A DNA stretch of 64,000 nt from JACVRW01 sp963716215. GTDB taxonomy: Bacteria; Actinomycetota; Thermoleophilia; Solirubrobacterales; Thermoleophilaceae. This document shows, in pieces, positions 7,987 to 16,057 of the stretch. A program made the translations under genes and the position numbers. Position 1 is the stretch's first letter. Each line of letters opens with the position of its first letter. The notes below the pieces were generated by a model that saw only the letters and a program-made list of their open reading frames with translations, was not told the DNA's origin and made no database searches. The DNA is taken from contig OY970298.1 in NCBI GenBank assembly GCA_963716215.1, positions 2,232,001-2,296,000 on the forward strand, read 5' to 3'.

Positions 7987-8267
7987 TGCGTGACGGTGGC
8001 GTCGCGCTCGATCAGGTAGCGGTCGTCCTCTGGGTAGTAGACGGCCGCCTCGATGTCTTCGCCTGCGAAGGCGCGGATCGCGTCAACCGAGTCCCACAGC
8101 GAGTAAGTGATGAACTCGGTCCGGTCGCCGTCGTCGCGGCGGAGCATCCAAGCGCCCTGGTTGCCGGCCGTCTCGCCGTACGCGGCGAAGCCGGTCTCGC
8201 GGATGTAGTCCGCGTAGGCGGCGGCGTCGGAGAGGCGCACCGTGCCCTTCCAGATGCGGGCGATCAT
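7947..8267 (-). CDS. Antibiotic biosynthesis monooxygenase-like (dimeric alpha/beta barrel) protein
   Basis: 106 residues when started at the ATG whose complement is 8265-8267. MIARIWKGTVRLSDAAAYAD and the later SLWDSVDAIRAFAGED fit the ABM/ferredoxin-like superfamily: a beta strand, an amphipathic helix, a central strand with W/Y residues, then a helix beginning W-x-S. Such proteins are small cytoplasmic dimers, sometimes heme-degrading or quinone-forming monooxygenases, often of unknown activity. A TACCTT hexamer lies 9 nt before the start. The 3' end overlaps the convergent SRPBCC gene by 40 bp. Confidence 0.75.
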   Translation of the reverse strand: MIARIWKGTVRLSDAAAYADYIRETGFAAYGETAGNQGAWMLRRDDGDRTEFITYSLWDSVDAIRAFAGEDIEAAVYYPEDDRYLIERDATVTHYEVVDRVPPFAS

Positions 8268-8276
8268 GGGCTCACG

Positions 8277-8282
8277 AAGGTA
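8277..8282 (-). promoter_or_regulatory. -10 element TACCTT for the ABM-like gene
   Basis: On the minus strand TACCTT is followed 9 nt later by the ATG at 8267. It fits the TANNNT leaderless pattern seen elsewhere in the window. The rest of the 247-bp gap to the next gene (8268-8514) holds nothing recognisable. Confidence 0.35.
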
Positions 8283-8514
8283 GAAATTGGCCCCAGCCTG
8301 CCGCTGCCGGTCCGGGAGTTGGGCCTGCTGTCCTAGCAAGCGTGGGTGTCCTCCGCAGCGGACCACGGCCCTACCGCGAGTAGAACTCCCAACCCGGTGA
8401 TGTTCGGCTCAACGTTTGCGGCCGGCTCACGCACAGGCTCGGGCCTGGCCCGAATGTAGCACCGCTTGCGGCAGGCCCGGACACGCCCTGCCCTATCTGT
8501 CAGTCTCCGCGTGG

Positions 8515-9939
8515 ATGCAGTTCGAGGACCATCTCGCGGCCCCGCGCGGGCTCGGAGTGCTCGCCGGCTGGCCCCACACCGGTGCCGCCGGCGGTGCCGC
8601 CTGCGGCGACCTGGTGCGCGTGGCCGTACGCGTCGACGGCGATCGCGTGGCCGAGGCCGGCTTCGACGCCGAGGGGTGCGGCGCCGCCCGCGCCGCCGGC
8701 AGCGCCGTCGTCGAGCTCGTCGAGGGAGCACCGGTCGCGGCCGCCGCCCTGATCACGCCCGACGACGTGGCCGCGGCGCTTGGCGGCCTGATCCCGCCGA
8801 AGCGCCACGCGGCCGAGCTGGCGGCGGACGCGCTGCACCGTGCCCTCGGAGCCGCGGCGAAGGACTCGGCCGTGCGGCTCGCCCCGAATCGGCGCCGGAC
8901 GCTCGTGGCGATGAGCGGCGGCGTGGACAGCGCCGTGGCCGCGCAGCTCGCTCTCGACGCCGGTGACGAGGTGCTGGCGGTCACGTTGGAGCTGTGGTCG
9001 GACCCCGCCACCGACGGCGAGCGCTCCTGCTGCTCGCCCCAGGCCGTGACCGGTGCGCGGGCGCTCGCCCACCGCATGGGCATCCCGCACCTGACGCTGG
9101 ACCTGCGCGAGCGCTTCCGCGCCGAGGTCGTGGACGGCTTCATCGCCGGCTACACCGAGGGACGCACCCCCAACCCGTGTGTGCGCTGCAACGGCGAGGT
9201 GCGCTTCGACGCGATGCTCGACCTGGCCGGCGCGCTCGGCGCCGCCCGGCTGGCCACCGGGCACTACGCGCGGATCGCCCGCGACGACCAGGGCGCATTG
9301 ATCCGAACGGCCCGCGACCCGCGCAAGGATCAGAGCTACATGCTGGCCAAGCTCGATCCCGACCAGCTCGACCGGCTGTCGTTCCCGCTCGGCGGGCTGA
9401 CCAAGGACGCGGTGAGGTCGCTGGCGCGCTCGTCCGGGCTGCCGGTGGCGGACAAGCGCGAGAGCCAGGACCTGTGCTTCGTGGCGGGGCTCGGTGGACG
9501 CGCCTTTCTGCGCCGCCACGGCGGCCCGCGGCTGCGCAGGCCCGGCGAGATCGTGGACGGCGACGGCCGCGTGCTCGGCAGCCATGGCGGGCAGCACGAG
9601 TTCACCGTCGGCCAGCGGCGCGGGATCAATTTGGGCGGCAGCGAGCCGCTCTACGTGCTCGGCAAGGACGCCGCCACGAACCGGGTGACCGTGGGCCCGC
9701 GCGCGGCGCTCGCGACGCGCCACGTGCGCATCGAGGACGCCCGGCTGCACCGGCCCGCCGACGAGGTCCGGCAGGTCCGTCTGCGCTACCACGCCCCGGC
9801 GCTGGCGTGCCGTGCCCGCCCGACCGATGCGGGCGGGCTCGACCTGGAGCTGGCCGAGCCGGCCGAGGCGGCCGCGCCAGGTCAGCTCGCGTGCCTGATG
9901 CGTGATGATTGCGTCGTGGGAGAGGGGACGATCGCTTGA
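8515..9939 (+). CDS. mnmA: IscU-like domain fused to tRNA 2-thiouridylase MnmA
   Basis: 474 residues from ATG 8515. Residues 1-112 align with the Fe-S scaffold IscU: FEDHLAAPRGLG, ACGDLVRV (Cys30, Asp32) and EGCGAARAAGS (Cys55). At the third scaffold position K-R-H is followed by Ala99 where IscU has its last Cys. Residues 126-474 are MnmA, which thiolates U34 of Lys/Glu/Gln tRNAs: PP-loop SGGVDS (134-139), RSCCS, NPCVRCN (Cys222, Cys225), TGHYARI, and ESQDLCF (Cys321, the expected persulfide cysteine). A sulfurtransferase carrying its own Fe-S-scaffold-like domain suggests in-cis cluster or sulfur delivery. The downstream TTG start overlaps its stop. MnmA is secure; the IscU-like role is inference. 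Confidence 0.9.
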   Translation: MQFEDHLAAPRGLGVLAGWPHTGAAGGAACGDLVRVAVRVDGDRVAEAGFDAEGCGAARAAGSAVVELVEGAPVAAAALITPDDVAAALGGLIPPKRHAAELAADALHRALGAAAKDSAVRLAPNRRRTLVAMSGGVDSAVAAQLALDAGDEVLAVTLELWSDPATDGERSCCSPQAVTGARALAHRMGIPHLTLDLRERFRAEVVDGFIAGYTEGRTPNPCVRCNGEVRFDAMLDLAGALGAARLATGHYARIARDDQGALIRTARDPRKDQSYMLAKLDPDQLDRLSFPLGGLTKDAVRSLARSSGLPVADKRESQDLCFVAGLGGRAFLRRHGGPRLRRPGEIVDGDGRVLGSHGGQHEFTVGQRRGINLGGSEPLYVLGKDAATNRVTVGPRAALATRHVRIEDARLHRPADEVRQVRLRYHAPALACRARPTDAGGLDLELAEPAEAAAPGQLACLMRDDCVVGEGTIA

Positions 9940-10331
9940 ACGAACCGCAGGACCGCATCGACCTCGAGGCGCCCCTGTCAGGTGACTTCAATGCGGTGGT
10001 GAGGTTGATCGTCGGCGGCATCGCCGAGCGCGTGGACTTCGCGTTCGAGGAGATCGACGACCTCCAGCTCGCCGTGGAGCGGCTGCTGGCCGAGGCAGGA
10101 ACGGCGGGCAGCGTGCGCCTGTCGTTCGAGGTCGGCTCGAACTCGATCCGCACGCGCGTCGGTCCGCTCAGTGAGATCAAGGTCGCCGAGGCGCTCAAGG
10201 ACGGCGACATGGTGCCCGGCCAGCTGACGCTGAGGCGGATCCTCCAGACGGTGGTGGACTCGTTCGGCGTCGACCACCTGGCCGAGGGCGGCATCGTCGT
10301 CCGCCTCGAGAAGCTCAAGGGCCCGGCGTGA
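9936..10331 (+). CDS. Degenerate RsbW-like anti-sigma factor
   Basis: 131 residues from TTG 9936, chosen because it overlaps the mnmA stop (TTGA) and sits 8 nt after GAGAGGGG. The fold pattern SGDFNAVVRLIVGGIAERVDF, FEEIDDLQLAVERLL and later strand/helix blocks resembles the HATPase-type anti-sigma kinases RsbW/SpoIIAB. The N-box (normally E-x-V-x-N-A) reads VERLLAEAG without the metal-binding Asn, and no glycine-rich lid is visible, so kinase activity is doubtful. It overlaps the sigma gene by 4 bases, which strongly implies that it binds that sigma factor. No anti-anti-sigma gene is adjacent. Confidence 0.75.
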   Translation: MNEPQDRIDLEAPLSGDFNAVVRLIVGGIAERVDFAFEEIDDLQLAVERLLAEAGTAGSVRLSFEVGSNSIRTRVGPLSEIKVAEALKDGDMVPGQLTLRRILQTVVDSFGVDHLAEGGIVVRLEKLKGPA

Positions 10332-11107
10332 GCGCGAACCAGAGCGCCAACGTCCGCCGGTCGGCCAGCGCCGAGCAGGCCCGCGAGGAGGACCGCCAGC
10401 TGCTGCGCCGTTACCACCACGAGGGCGACACGAGCGCGCGCGAGCAGCTGATCCAGCGTCACCTGCCGCTGGTTCGTTCGCTGGCTCGCCGCTACGCGGG
10501 TCGCGGCGAGGCGCTCGAGGACATCGAGCAGGTTGGCGCGATTGGACTGATCAAGGCGATCGACCGATTCGAGCTCGAGCGCGAGGTCTCGCTGGCCACG
10601 TACGCGACGCCGAACGTGGTCGGCGAGATCAAGCGCCACTTCCGCGACAAGGGCTGGGCCATCCGGGTGCCGCGCGCGCTCCAGGAGCTGAACGCGTCGA
10701 TGTCAGGTGCGATCGAGCGCCTGACCGGCAGGCTCGGCCACTCGCCCAGCATCGCGGAGATCGCGGAGGAGCTGAAGACGACCCCGGAAGAGGTGCTCGA
10801 GGCGATGGAGGTCGGGTCCGCATACTCGACCGTGTCGCTGTCGACCGGCCCGAGCGGGGAGGACGAGTTGGACCCGCTGGAGACGATCGGGGACGAGGAT
10901 GCGGGCTTCGAGCGCTCCGAGGATCGGGCCGCTCTGGAGCCCGCGCTGGAGCGTTTGGCGCCCCGCGAGCGCGAGATCCTGCGCATGCGATTCGAGGAGG
11001 GATTGCCCCAGACCCAGATCGCTCAGCGGGTCGGGTTGTCCCAGATGCACGTTTCTCGGCTGATCCGCAAGTCGCTTGCGGTGATGCGCGAGGAATTGCT
11101 GCGCTGA
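10328..11107 (+). CDS. SigB/SigF/SigG-type RNA polymerase sigma factor
   Basis: 259 residues from GTG 10328. Region 2 (residues about 40-105: HLPLVRSLARRYAGRGEALE, DIEQVGAIGLIKAIDRFE, FATYATP-like ATYATPNVVGEIKRHFRD), region 3 (WAIRVPRALQELN through LGHSPSIAEIAEEL) and region 4 (LAPREREILRMRFEEGLPQT, helix-turn-helix IAQRVGLSQMHVSRLIR) are all complete. This is the alternative general-stress sigma-70 group 3 related to Bacillus SigB/SigF. It is not a FliA/WhiG sigma by its region 2/4 wording, so it is not an obvious reader of the GCCGATA promoters later in the window. Coupled to the RsbW-like gene upstream. Confidence 0.93.
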   Translation: MSANQSANVRRSASAEQAREEDRQLLRRYHHEGDTSAREQLIQRHLPLVRSLARRYAGRGEALEDIEQVGAIGLIKAIDRFELEREVSLATYATPNVVGEIKRHFRDKGWAIRVPRALQELNASMSGAIERLTGRLGHSPSIAEIAEELKTTPEEVLEAMEVGSAYSTVSLSTGPSGEDELDPLETIGDEDAGFERSEDRAALEPALERLAPREREILRMRFEEGLPQTQIAQRVGLSQMHVSRLIRKSLAVMREELLR

Positions 11108-11233
11108 CTTGAGGATCGGCGCGTTAAGGGCAGATTTTTGTCTCATTGCGGGTGGTCTGGGTCTCCGGCCAGGTGGGTATCTTCCGCCCGGCGGGCAGAC
11201 CAGCCCGCTGAAACGAACCTGGAGGGATTCTGA

Positions 11234-12928
11234 ATGGGGAAGCTCGGCAGACTTGCGCTGGTGCTCCTCCTGGCCGCCCTCTCCATGTCGGTCGTCGCCG
11301 CTTGCGGTGGGGACGATGACGACAGCGGAGACACGGGTGGCGGAGGCAGCAGTGGCGAGGCAAAGAACGGCGGATCGATCACGATCTCGCAGACCTCGCA
11401 GCCAGACTTCTTGGATCCAGCGCTCACCTACACGGTGAACGGCATCGAGCCGCTCTGGCTCGTGTACACCCCGCTTCTCACCTACCCGCGCACCGGCGAC
11501 GCCGAGAAGGACTCGCTGTTGGTGCCGGGCCTGGCCAAGGAGATGCCGACCATCTCCCCGGACGGCAAGACCTATGAGCTGACGCTGCGCGACGGGCTGA
11601 AGTACTCGGACGGCTCGCCCGTCAAGGCCTCGGACTTCGAGCACGCGGTCGGCCGCGTCCTCAACCTGGAGTCCGGCGGCTCGGCCTTCTACCTGGGCAT
11701 CAACGGCGCCCAGGACTACATCGACGCCGGCAAGTGCGATGGCGACATCGCGGGCATCGAGGCCGATGATGCGACCGGCAAGATCACGATCAACCTGGAC
11801 GCGCCCGATGGCTCGTTCTCGAACGTGCTGGCGATGTGGTTCGTCGGGCTGGTTCCGGGCGACACGCCCTGCAAGAACCTGACCGAGAGCCCGCCCCCGG
11901 GCGTGGGTCCGTACAAGGTCACGGAGTCGGTGCCGAACCGGCAGTTCGTGCTCGAGAAGAACGCGAACTGGCCCGACCTCGGCGCGGATCTGCCGGCAGG
12001 TCACGTCGACAAGATCACGACCAAGATCATCAAGAACGCCCAGCGCCAGGCACAGGACGTGATCTCGGGCGAGCTGGACTACATGCAGGACCCGCCGCCG
12101 GCTGACATCAAGCCGGAGGTCAAGGCGAAGTACTCGGACCGGTACAAGGAGATCACCACCGCGTCCACGTACTACATGTTCATGAACAGCCGCGAGGCTC
12201 CCTTCGACAAGAAGGAAGTCCGCGACGCCGTCAACATCGGCCTCGACAAGCCCGCTCTGGCGCGCCTGTTCGCCGGTGAGGTGGCACCTGGTTGCTCGTT
12301 CCTGCCGCCCGGCCAGCCGGGCTACGACGAGGCCCTCGACGTCGAGGACTGCCCGTGGGGCAACCCGAACGAGCCGCCGGACATCGAGAAGGCGCGGCAG
12401 ATGATCAAGGATGCCGGCGTCGACGGCATGGACGTGACGGTCTACGGCAACAACGACGACCCGACCGACAAGATCACGGAAGCGTACGCGGACCAGCTGA
12501 CCAAGCTGGGCTTCAACGCCAAGCCGAAGATCCTTGACGGCGGCGTCTACTTCCAGACGATCGGAAGCGCCAAGGAAGCCCCGCAGACGGGCTTCGCCAA
12601 CTGGTTCCAGGACTTCCCCCACCCGAAGAACTTCTTCTTCCTGGTGGACGGCAAGTCGATCCAGCCGACCAACAACCAGAACTTCGGGAACGTTGACGAC
12701 CCGGAGATCACGAAGGGCATCGCCGAGCTCAACCAGGAGCCGGAGATGACCGACGAGGTTGCCAATCGCTGGAAGGAGCTCAACCAGAAGCTGGTAGATC
12801 GCGGGTGGATTGCCGCCTACGGTCACCGCAAGCTGGCGACGTTCCTGTCAGAGCGGATGGACTTCGACAACTGCGCGAGGTTCCACCCGGTCTACTTCAA
12901 CGACTACTCGAGCTTCTGCCTCAAGTAG
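11234..12928 (+). CDS. Peptide ABC transporter substrate-binding lipoprotein
   Basis: 564 residues. A lipoprotein signal with lipobox VVAAC (Cys about residue 21) is followed by an acidic, Ser/Gly-rich tether. The body is a family 5 extracellular solute-binding protein (DppA/OppA type): DFLDPALTYTVNGIEPLWL, LVPGLAKEMPTISPDGKTYE, LRDGLKYSDGSPVKASDFE and the characteristic VRDAVNIGLDKPALARL. It binds peptides or similar solutes outside the membrane and hands them to the permeases encoded downstream. RBS GGAGGG precedes ATG 11234. A very stable hairpin separates it from the permease genes, as expected when the binding protein is made in excess. Confidence 0.93.
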   Translation: MGKLGRLALVLLLAALSMSVVAACGGDDDDSGDTGGGGSSGEAKNGGSITISQTSQPDFLDPALTYTVNGIEPLWLVYTPLLTYPRTGDAEKDSLLVPGLAKEMPTISPDGKTYELTLRDGLKYSDGSPVKASDFEHAVGRVLNLESGGSAFYLGINGAQDYIDAGKCDGDIAGIEADDATGKITINLDAPDGSFSNVLAMWFVGLVPGDTPCKNLTESPPPGVGPYKVTESVPNRQFVLEKNANWPDLGADLPAGHVDKITTKIIKNAQRQAQDVISGELDYMQDPPPADIKPEVKAKYSDRYKEITTASTYYMFMNSREAPFDKKEVRDAVNIGLDKPALARLFAGEVAPGCSFLPPGQPGYDEALDVEDCPWGNPNEPPDIEKARQMIKDAGVDGMDVTVYGNNDDPTDKITEAYADQLTKLGFNAKPKILDGGVYFQTIGSAKEAPQTGFANWFQDFPHPKNFFFLVDGKSIQPTNNQNFGNVDDPEITKGIAELNQEPEMTDEVANRWKELNQKLVDRGWIAAYGHRKLATFLSERMDFDNCARFHPVYFNDYSSFCLK

Positions 12929-12948
12929 CCGTGTGACACCGCCCGGCG

Positions 12949-12974
12949 GGGGAGGGTGCTTCGGCGCCCTCCCC
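12949..12974 (+). terminator. UUCG-capped hairpin between binding protein and permease genes
   Basis: An 11-bp GC stem (12949-12959 with 12964-12974, one G-U pair) is closed by a TTCG tetraloop. There is no T-tract, so it is more likely a 3'-end stabiliser and partial attenuator within the operon than a full terminator. Confidence 0.65.
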
Positions 12975-13014
12975 GTTGGGTAGGGTGTCGCAGAAGGGGG
13001 AACTTGCTGCAGGC

Positions 13015-14058
13015 ATGGCGACCGAGCCTTTAACCGAGCCGGCCGGACTCCAGGGCCCTGCGGCCTGGGAGCAGGAGGCCGAAAAGGAGCATGTGCACGG
13101 CCTCGGGCCGTGGCGTCTCGGGCTCCGGCGGCTCCGCCGCAACAAGGTGGCGCTGGCCTTCGGCGGGCTCTTCATCCTGCTGGTGCTCGCCTGCCTCGCG
13201 GCGCCGATCTGGGCCGACAAGGTCGCCCACACGACGGCAACCGAGAACCACCTGTCGGACACGATCGAGGTGGACGGCGAGACCAAGAACGTCGTCGGGC
13301 TCGACGGCGTGCCGATCGGTCCGACCTGGCAGGGCGAGTTCTTCCTCGGTGCTGACCCCAACGGGCGCGACATCATGGTGCGCCTGCTCTACGGCGGCCG
13401 CAACTCGCTGCTGATCGGCATCGCGGCCGCGTTCATGACCACCGTCCTCTCGATCGTGCTGGGCGTGATCGCCGGCTACTTCCGCGGCTGGTCGGACGTG
13501 ACGATCAGATCGCTGCTCGACATCCTCTGGTCGTTCCCCGTGGTGATCCTCGGCGTCGCGCTCGGGGTGGCGCTGGCCCTCGGCGGGCTCAAACTCGGGC
13601 CGATCACGATCTCGGGCGACTCGCTCGTGATTCCGATCTTCATCATCGGGCTGGTCTACATCCCGTATATGGCGCGACCCGTGCGCGGACAGGTGCTGTC
13701 GCTGCGCGAGAAGGAGTTCGTGGAGGCCGCGCGCGCCCAGGGCGCCGGGCCGATGCGGATCATGTTCACCGAGGTCGTGCCGAACCTCGCGTCGACGGTG
13801 CTGGTGTTCTTCACGCTGCTGATCGCCAACGCGGTCCTGCTCGAGGCGGCCCTGTCGTTCCTGGGAGCCGGCGTGCGGCCTCCCAACCCGTCCTGGGGGA
13901 CGATGATCGACGACGGCGTGGAGCGCATCGCGACCGCGCCGCATCTGGCGATCGTCCCCGGAGCCATGCTGGTGCTGACCGTGCTGTCGCTGAACGTCTT
14001 GGGCGATGGCGTGCGCGACGCGCTCGACCCGCGGGCGAAGGTCCGCTTGGAGCACTAG
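13015..14058 (+). CDS. Peptide ABC transporter permease, DppC/OppC type
   Basis: 347 residues from ATG 13015; a GTG at 12985 in frame is an alternative. The N-terminal cytoplasmic tail (about 45 residues) precedes LRRNKVALAFGGLFILLVL (TM1) and a periplasmic loop. The core binding-protein-dependent transport domain follows, with GADPNGRDIMVRLLYGGRNS and the EAA loop EFVEAARAQGAGPMRIMFTEVVPN, which docks on the ATPases. About six transmembrane helices are visible. The gene stands before its DppB-type partner, the reverse of the usual B-C order. The next gene begins 4 bp later. Confidence 0.92.
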   Translation: MATEPLTEPAGLQGPAAWEQEAEKEHVHGLGPWRLGLRRLRRNKVALAFGGLFILLVLACLAAPIWADKVAHTTATENHLSDTIEVDGETKNVVGLDGVPIGPTWQGEFFLGADPNGRDIMVRLLYGGRNSLLIGIAAAFMTTVLSIVLGVIAGYFRGWSDVTIRSLLDILWSFPVVILGVALGVALALGGLKLGPITISGDSLVIPIFIIGLVYIPYMARPVRGQVLSLREKEFVEAARAQGAGPMRIMFTEVVPNLASTVLVFFTLLIANAVLLEAALSFLGAGVRPPNPSWGTMIDDGVERIATAPHLAIVPGAMLVLTVLSLNVLGDGVRDALDPRAKVRLEH

Positions 14059-14062
14059 CGAA

Positions 14063-15010
14063 GTGGGCCGCTTCATCATCCGGCGCCTGATCCAGATGGT
14101 GCTGGTGATGTTCGCGGTGTCGGTCCTGACGTTCCTGATCTTCAACGTGATCCCGAACAGCGACCCGGCGGTGCGCATGGCCGGGCGCCAGCAGAGCGAG
14201 TCGACGATCGAGGCGATCCGCAAGGAGTGGGGCTTCGACGAGAGCCTGCCGAAGCAGTACATCACCACGATGGAGAAGACCTTCACCGGCGACCTGAAGT
14301 CGCAGTTCACCCAGCTGCCGGTGGGCGAGGAGATCATCAAGGGGCTGCCGCGCACGTTCTCGCTCGCGATCGGAGCGGCGCTGCTCTGGATGTTCGTGGC
14401 GATCTGCTTCGGGCTCTACAGCGCGGTCAAGGCGGGCAAGTTCGCCGACCGCTTCCTCACGATCATCGCCCTGATCGGAATTTCGATGCCGGTCTTCTGG
14501 ATCGGGGCGCTGATGAACCACTACCTGGGCTTCAAGCTGGGCTGGTTCCCGAACGGCGGGTACGTGGAGTTCACCGAGGACCCAGTCGACTGGTTCTACC
14601 ACCTGATCCTGCCCTGGACGGCCTTGGCGATCCTGTTCATCGGGTTCTACTCGCGCGTGCTGCGCTCGAACGTGCTCGACACGATCAACGAGGACTACGT
14701 GCGCACCGCGCGCGCCAAGGGGCTCGGCGAGCGCCAGATCATGGTCCGGCACGTGCTGCGCAACTCGATGATCCCGATCATCACGCTCTGGGGCCTCGAT
14801 TTCGGGGCGGTCCTGGGCGGCGGGGCGATCCTCACGGAGACCGTGTTCGACCTCCAGGGGGTGGGCCAGTACGCCGCCGAGGCGATCGGTCAGCTCGACG
14901 TGCCGCCCGTTCTGGCGGTGACGATGTTCTCCGCGTTCTTCATCGTGCTGCTGAACGCCGTGGTGGACATCATGTACGCCTACCTCGACCCGCGTATCCG
15001 CCTGCAGTAG
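14063..15010 (+). CDS. Peptide ABC transporter permease, DppB/OppB type
   Basis: 315 residues from GTG 14063, the first start that gives the usual MGRFIIRRLIQMVLVMFAVS opening with its first membrane helix. The family signature is a long second segment (DPAVRMAGRQQSESTIEAIR), then core helices with PVFWIGALMNHYL and the EAA-type loop DYVRTARAKGLGERQIMVRH. About six membrane helices are visible. It forms the heteromeric channel with the DppC-type protein upstream. Its stop is directly followed by the ATG of the first ATPase gene with no spacer. Confidence 0.92.
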   Translation: MGRFIIRRLIQMVLVMFAVSVLTFLIFNVIPNSDPAVRMAGRQQSESTIEAIRKEWGFDESLPKQYITTMEKTFTGDLKSQFTQLPVGEEIIKGLPRTFSLAIGAALLWMFVAICFGLYSAVKAGKFADRFLTIIALIGISMPVFWIGALMNHYLGFKLGWFPNGGYVEFTEDPVDWFYHLILPWTALAILFIGFYSRVLRSNVLDTINEDYVRTARAKGLGERQIMVRHVLRNSMIPIITLWGLDFGAVLGGGAILTETVFDLQGVGQYAAEAIGQLDVPPVLAVTMFSAFFIVLLNAVVDIMYAYLDPRIRLQ

Positions 15011-16057
15011 ATGGCCGATCCCCTGCTCAGCGTGCAGGACCTGCGCGTCTCCTTCGCCACGGAGGAGGGCGTCGTGCAAGCGGTGGACGGCGTGTCGTTC
15101 GACCTGGCGCCCGGCGAGGTGCTGGCGGTGGTCGGGGAGTCCGGCTCGGGCAAGTCGGTCACCGCCATGACCCTGATGGGGCTGACTCGTTCGCAGAACG
15201 CGCGCTTCGAGGGCACGGCGCACTACAAGGGCACCGAGCTGATCTCGGCGAGCGAGGACGACCTGCGCAAGGTCCGCGGGGCCGAGATCGGCATGATCTT
15301 CCAGGACCCGATGACGTCGCTGAACCCCGTGCTGCGGATCGGCAAGCAGATCGTCGAGCAGATCCAGGAGCACGAGGGCCTGCCCGACCAGCAGGCGCGC
15401 GAGCGGACGGTCGAGCTGCTCGAACGGGTCGGGATCCCGCGGGCGCGCGAGCGACTCGACAACTACCCCCACGAGTTCTCCGGCGGTATGCGCCAGCGGG
15501 TGGTGATCGCCCTGGCCATGTCGTGCAACCCGTCGGTGCTGATCGCAGACGAGCCGACCACGGCGCTGGACGTGACGATCCAGGCGCAGATCCTCCAGCG
15601 CATGCGCGACCTGCGCGAGGAGACCGGGGCGGCCGTGGTCCTGGTGACCCACGACCTAGGCGTGGTGGCGGACATCGCAGACCGGATCGCCGTGATGTAC
15701 GCGGGCCGGATCGTGGAGGAGGGGACGCTCGACCAGATCTTCTACGACCCGCAGCACCCTTATACGTGGGGCCTGCTGGGCTCGATCACGCGCGTCGATC
15801 GGCCGCGTCCGGAGCGGCTGCCGGCGATCGCCGGCCTGCCGCCCTCGCTCGCCGACCGGCCCGAGGGTTGCCACTTCCGACCGCGCTGCCCGCACGAGTT
15901 CGCCGAGTGCTCCAAGGTCCCGCCCCTCGAGGGCCGCGCGGAGGGCCACCCCGAGCACCGCGACCGCTGCTGGCTCAGCCTCGAGGAGAAGCGCGTCAAG
16001 CGCGAGGTGCTGCCGGGCGAGATCGGGCTCGGGCACAAGGAGCCCACGACCGCGTGA
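15011..16057 (+). CDS. Peptide ABC transporter ATP-binding protein, DppD/OppD type
   Basis: 348 residues. Walker A GESGSGKS (near residue 41), Q-loop FQDPMTSLNP, ABC signature FSGGMRQR, Walker B VLIADEPTTALD and switch His in THDLG are all intact. The C-terminal oligopeptide/dipeptide domain carries a four-cysteine pattern (CHFRPRCPHEFAECS and a later DRCW), which in OppD/DppD homologues ligates an Fe-S cluster. It powers import together with the DppF-type partner, whose GTG overlaps its stop (GTGA). Confidence 0.95.
   Translation: MADPLLSVQDLRVSFATEEGVVQAVDGVSFDLAPGEVLAVVGESGSGKSVTAMTLMGLTRSQNARFEGTAHYKGTELISASEDDLRKVRGAEIGMIFQDPMTSLNPVLRIGKQIVEQIQEHEGLPDQQARERTVELLERVGIPRARERLDNYPHEFSGGMRQRVVIALAMSCNPSVLIADEPTTALDVTIQAQILQRMRDLREETGAAVVLVTHDLGVVADIADRIAVMYAGRIVEEGTLDQIFYDPQHPYTWGLLGSITRVDRPRPERLPAIAGLPPSLADRPEGCHFRPRCPHEFAECSKVPPLEGRAEGHPEHRDRCWLSLEEKRVKREVLPGEIGLGHKEPTTA

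Noticed and set aside
10328..11107. The sigma factor in this window as the reader of the GCCGATA promoters
   Set aside because: Its region 2 and region 4 belong to the SigB/SigF/SigG group, which normally uses GTTT...GGGTAT-type promoters, not FliA/WhiG sites.
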